Assembly: GCA_030611945.1 (NCBI GenBank)
Contig: JAUWOV010000004.1
Span: 1-42,170 of the forward strand
Direction: 5' to 3'
Origin: a bacterium
GTDB lineage: Bacteria > JAHJDO01
DNA length: 42,170 nucleotides
The position numbers and the translations under genes were made by a program. Every line of letters begins with the position of its first letter. Position 1 is the stretch's first letter. The notes below the pieces were generated by a model that was not told the DNA's origin, ran no database searches, and saw only the letters and a list, made by a program, of their open reading frames with translations. Of the stretch, positions 41,501 through 42,170 are shown one piece after another.

Positions 41501-42170
41501 TTGAACTGAGTTTTCCTGAAGCGTTATATATGAATGTATAATTTTGTCCTGTTGGCAAAGTGATTGCAGAAAGTTCTTCAACTTTGCCGTCTCCGTTTGC
41601 GTCTATATAAGCATAAAAGGTAGTGTTGTTATTTCTGTCTATCGTTTTAATCTGCAAGCCATCTTTGTTGAAAATGGTCTTTGCTCCATACTTATTTTTT
41701 CTTGTGTATGTCTCTTCTGCGATATTTTTTGTTAAGATTGAATAATCTGTGCTTGGTCCTATGTATCCTTTTATTTCTCCGTTTATTCCTATCTTTGATA
41801 TTACGCCGTGAGATGCATTGCCTACGATTATTTCATTTCCCTTGATTACTATTCCTGCAGGATGCATAAATCCTTTGGCTATAACTTCGTATGTCTCAGC
41901 TATTGCGTCAACACGATATATAACTCCTTTTTCAATGCCTGTTACAAGTATCTTGCCGTCAGGAGCAATTGCCAATCCTCCCGCTTTCTTTATATCTCTG
42001 AGAATAACTGTCTTCTCTCCTGCAGGTGTTATCCTGCTTATACCTGATTTCAATCCATTGGCTACGTAGAGATTTCCTGATGTATCAAACGCCATTTCCC
42101 CCGGCATTTGAAATCCTTTTGCAAAAATACTTACCTGGCCTAAAGGCGTTATCTTGTATATTCTGCCCAT
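38562..42170 (-). CDS. RHS/YD-repeat protein with N-terminal beta-propeller (5' end outside window)
   Basis: At least 1202 residues; the frame is open to the window edge, so the start is not seen. Residues about 1-145 are NHL/SMP-30-like propeller blades (GNLYVANGLKSGISRITPAGEK). From about 180 to 1000 come some twenty or more YD repeats (YDxxGNxxxxTDxxGN type), which wrap into a cocoon. The RHS core ends with GRFISEDTYTW...YVYCRNNPVNYIDPWGL, then a tail of about 80 residues with no recognised toxin motif. Secretion is expected but the N-terminus is missing. Such proteins are polymorphic toxins or adhesins. The CPBP gene follows four bases later. Confidence 0.93.
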   Translation of the reverse strand: MGRIYKITPLGQVSIFAKGFQMPGEMAFDTSGNLYVANGLKSGISRITPAGEKTVILRDIKKAGGLAIAPDGKILVTGIEKGVIYRVDAIAETYEVIAKGFMHPAGIVIKGNEIIVGNASHGVISKIGINGEIKGYIGPSTDYSILTKNIAEETYTRKNKYGAKTIFNKDGLQIKTIDRNNNTTFYAYIDANGDGKVEELSAITLPTGQNYTFIYNASGKLSSITDPANRVTQFAIDGENNLTQITNPDGTTRQFSYNPENHLVLTKTNERGNIAEYTYDEKGKITQVILPERDVAEVDPGTGEVTITRKRPMHTYDPSIVKGNTNDLPEGVGTVDNPAPTVVLADITDDYTDQKGNQIIYKTDRYGKIIEKTDALGNFTKTDRDRSGDAREITRANGSIVEMSYDEKGNLLTSRDEAIDATTTFTYESDFNQVTSITDSLGNTTSMNYDPSGNPVKITDAEGNETIMIYDSKGLLVSTMDAKGTTTYTYDGNGNLAKIIDALNNETSFTYDDAGNMVSTTDAKDNMTTYEYDQMNRLLKLTDNQGNITSYEYDQAGNRTKVTDPKGNATIYEYNEMNQLVKVTDAEDNVTTYAYDENDNRSSITDARSNTTTYAYNEVNRLIRLTDPLSKVSSYTYNEMGRIISTTDANSNTTNYAYDLLSRLTQTTYPDTSNVSFTYNKAGKRLSMTDAQGMTVYAYDNLNHLTSVIASGSETISYTYDALGNRTSMTNQDGGITAYEYNSLNGLIKLTDPSGKETTYEYDTVSNLTKTSYPNNTQADYTFDNLNRLISLTNSSSTETISSYIYDYDQTGMKTKVTLDNGDYINYGYDALNQLTSEIKKDPLNTIQYSYNYGFDNVGNRLSMTKDGVTTNYSYNQSNQLLSSTDGITYSYDNNGNLISKTDSTGTANYSWDYENRLIGIEYPDATQDIYTYDGVGKRIRTNENGLIKNYLYDGLNVIIEQDNSGMTTASYVRGLGYGGGIGSIISANGNYYYYDSIGNVVNIADNAGNITKSFVYDAYGNILNGAVPSPHGFSTKEYSNRSGLINFGKRLYDPTVGRFISEDTYTWRPDDPRILATSGHSLNLLIKYVVLAVGAKNPQLQHPYVYCRNNPVNYIDPWGLCIEDMNDEANADADLNPLPPEPGPDITELAEAAIDLLRHARDVIPPGEEITTPWPQVNTALNVLSLASSLIESAIDAISGE

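Overview
Organism: the window looks like part of the chromosome of an uncultivated, AT-rich, Gram-negative (two-membrane) bacterium. Outer-membrane biogenesis genes (an Mla-type MlaE/MlaF/MlaD operon and two LptF/LptG-type permeases) indicate a lipopolysaccharide-type envelope. The ribosomal and rpoA genes are clearly bacterial. The mix of URO-D-like proteins, GH5/GH2 enzymes, a DUF6785/OPT-like membrane protein and giant FtsX permeases is typical of PVC-related candidate phyla such as Omnitrophota. That placement is an inference from family content, not from phylogeny. Layout, plus strand, 1-8772: the end of a TPR protein; a convergent, catalytically degenerate ABC ATPase; a GlmU-like nucleotidyltransferase followed by a TPR/CBM9-like protein; tRNA-His and tRNA-Arg; then mlaE, a PilZ-mlaF fusion, mlaD and one LptF/G permease. 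At 8947-20141 lies a visibly more GC-rich carbohydrate-catabolism cluster: a GH5-like enzyme, an FSA-type transaldolase, two zinc dehydrogenases, a PfkB kinase, a class II aldolase, a D-lyxose isomerase-like cupin, a URO-D/MtaA-like protein and a GH2 beta-mannosidase. A second LptF/G permease follows at 20287, so the cluster sits between two permeases that are normally adjacent. Minus strand, 42170 down to 21376: an RHS/YD-repeat protein with an N-terminal beta-propeller (cut by the right edge) followed by a CPBP membrane protease; a repeat-rich gap; an orphan antitoxin-like gene; then adk-infA-rpmJ-rpsM-rpsK-rpsD-rpoA-rplQ. Downstream come a truncated secreted peptide, an ORF6N DNA-binding protein, a ferredoxin-fused etfA without etfB, ftsY and a small membrane protein. 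Last is a five-gene operon: a 1501-residue M28-like/FtsX fusion, an OPT-like polytopic protein, a half-size FtsX permease, a LolD-type ATPase and a GAF-GGDEF protein. How the genes may work together: two envelope-transport systems carry cyclic-di-GMP-related parts, a PilZ domain fused to the MlaF ATPase and a diguanylate cyclase at the end of the FtsX/LolD operon. The best candidates for undescribed systems are (i) the PilZ-MlaF lipid transporter and (ii) the M28-pseudoprotease/FtsX/OPT-like/LolD/GGDEF operon. The sugar cluster could take mannan-type oligosaccharides to mannose, then by isomerase, kinase and aldolase into glycolysis; the substrate is not proven, and no transporter or regulator is seen in the cluster. 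No intergenic stretch exceeds 300 bases; the larger gaps are described individually.
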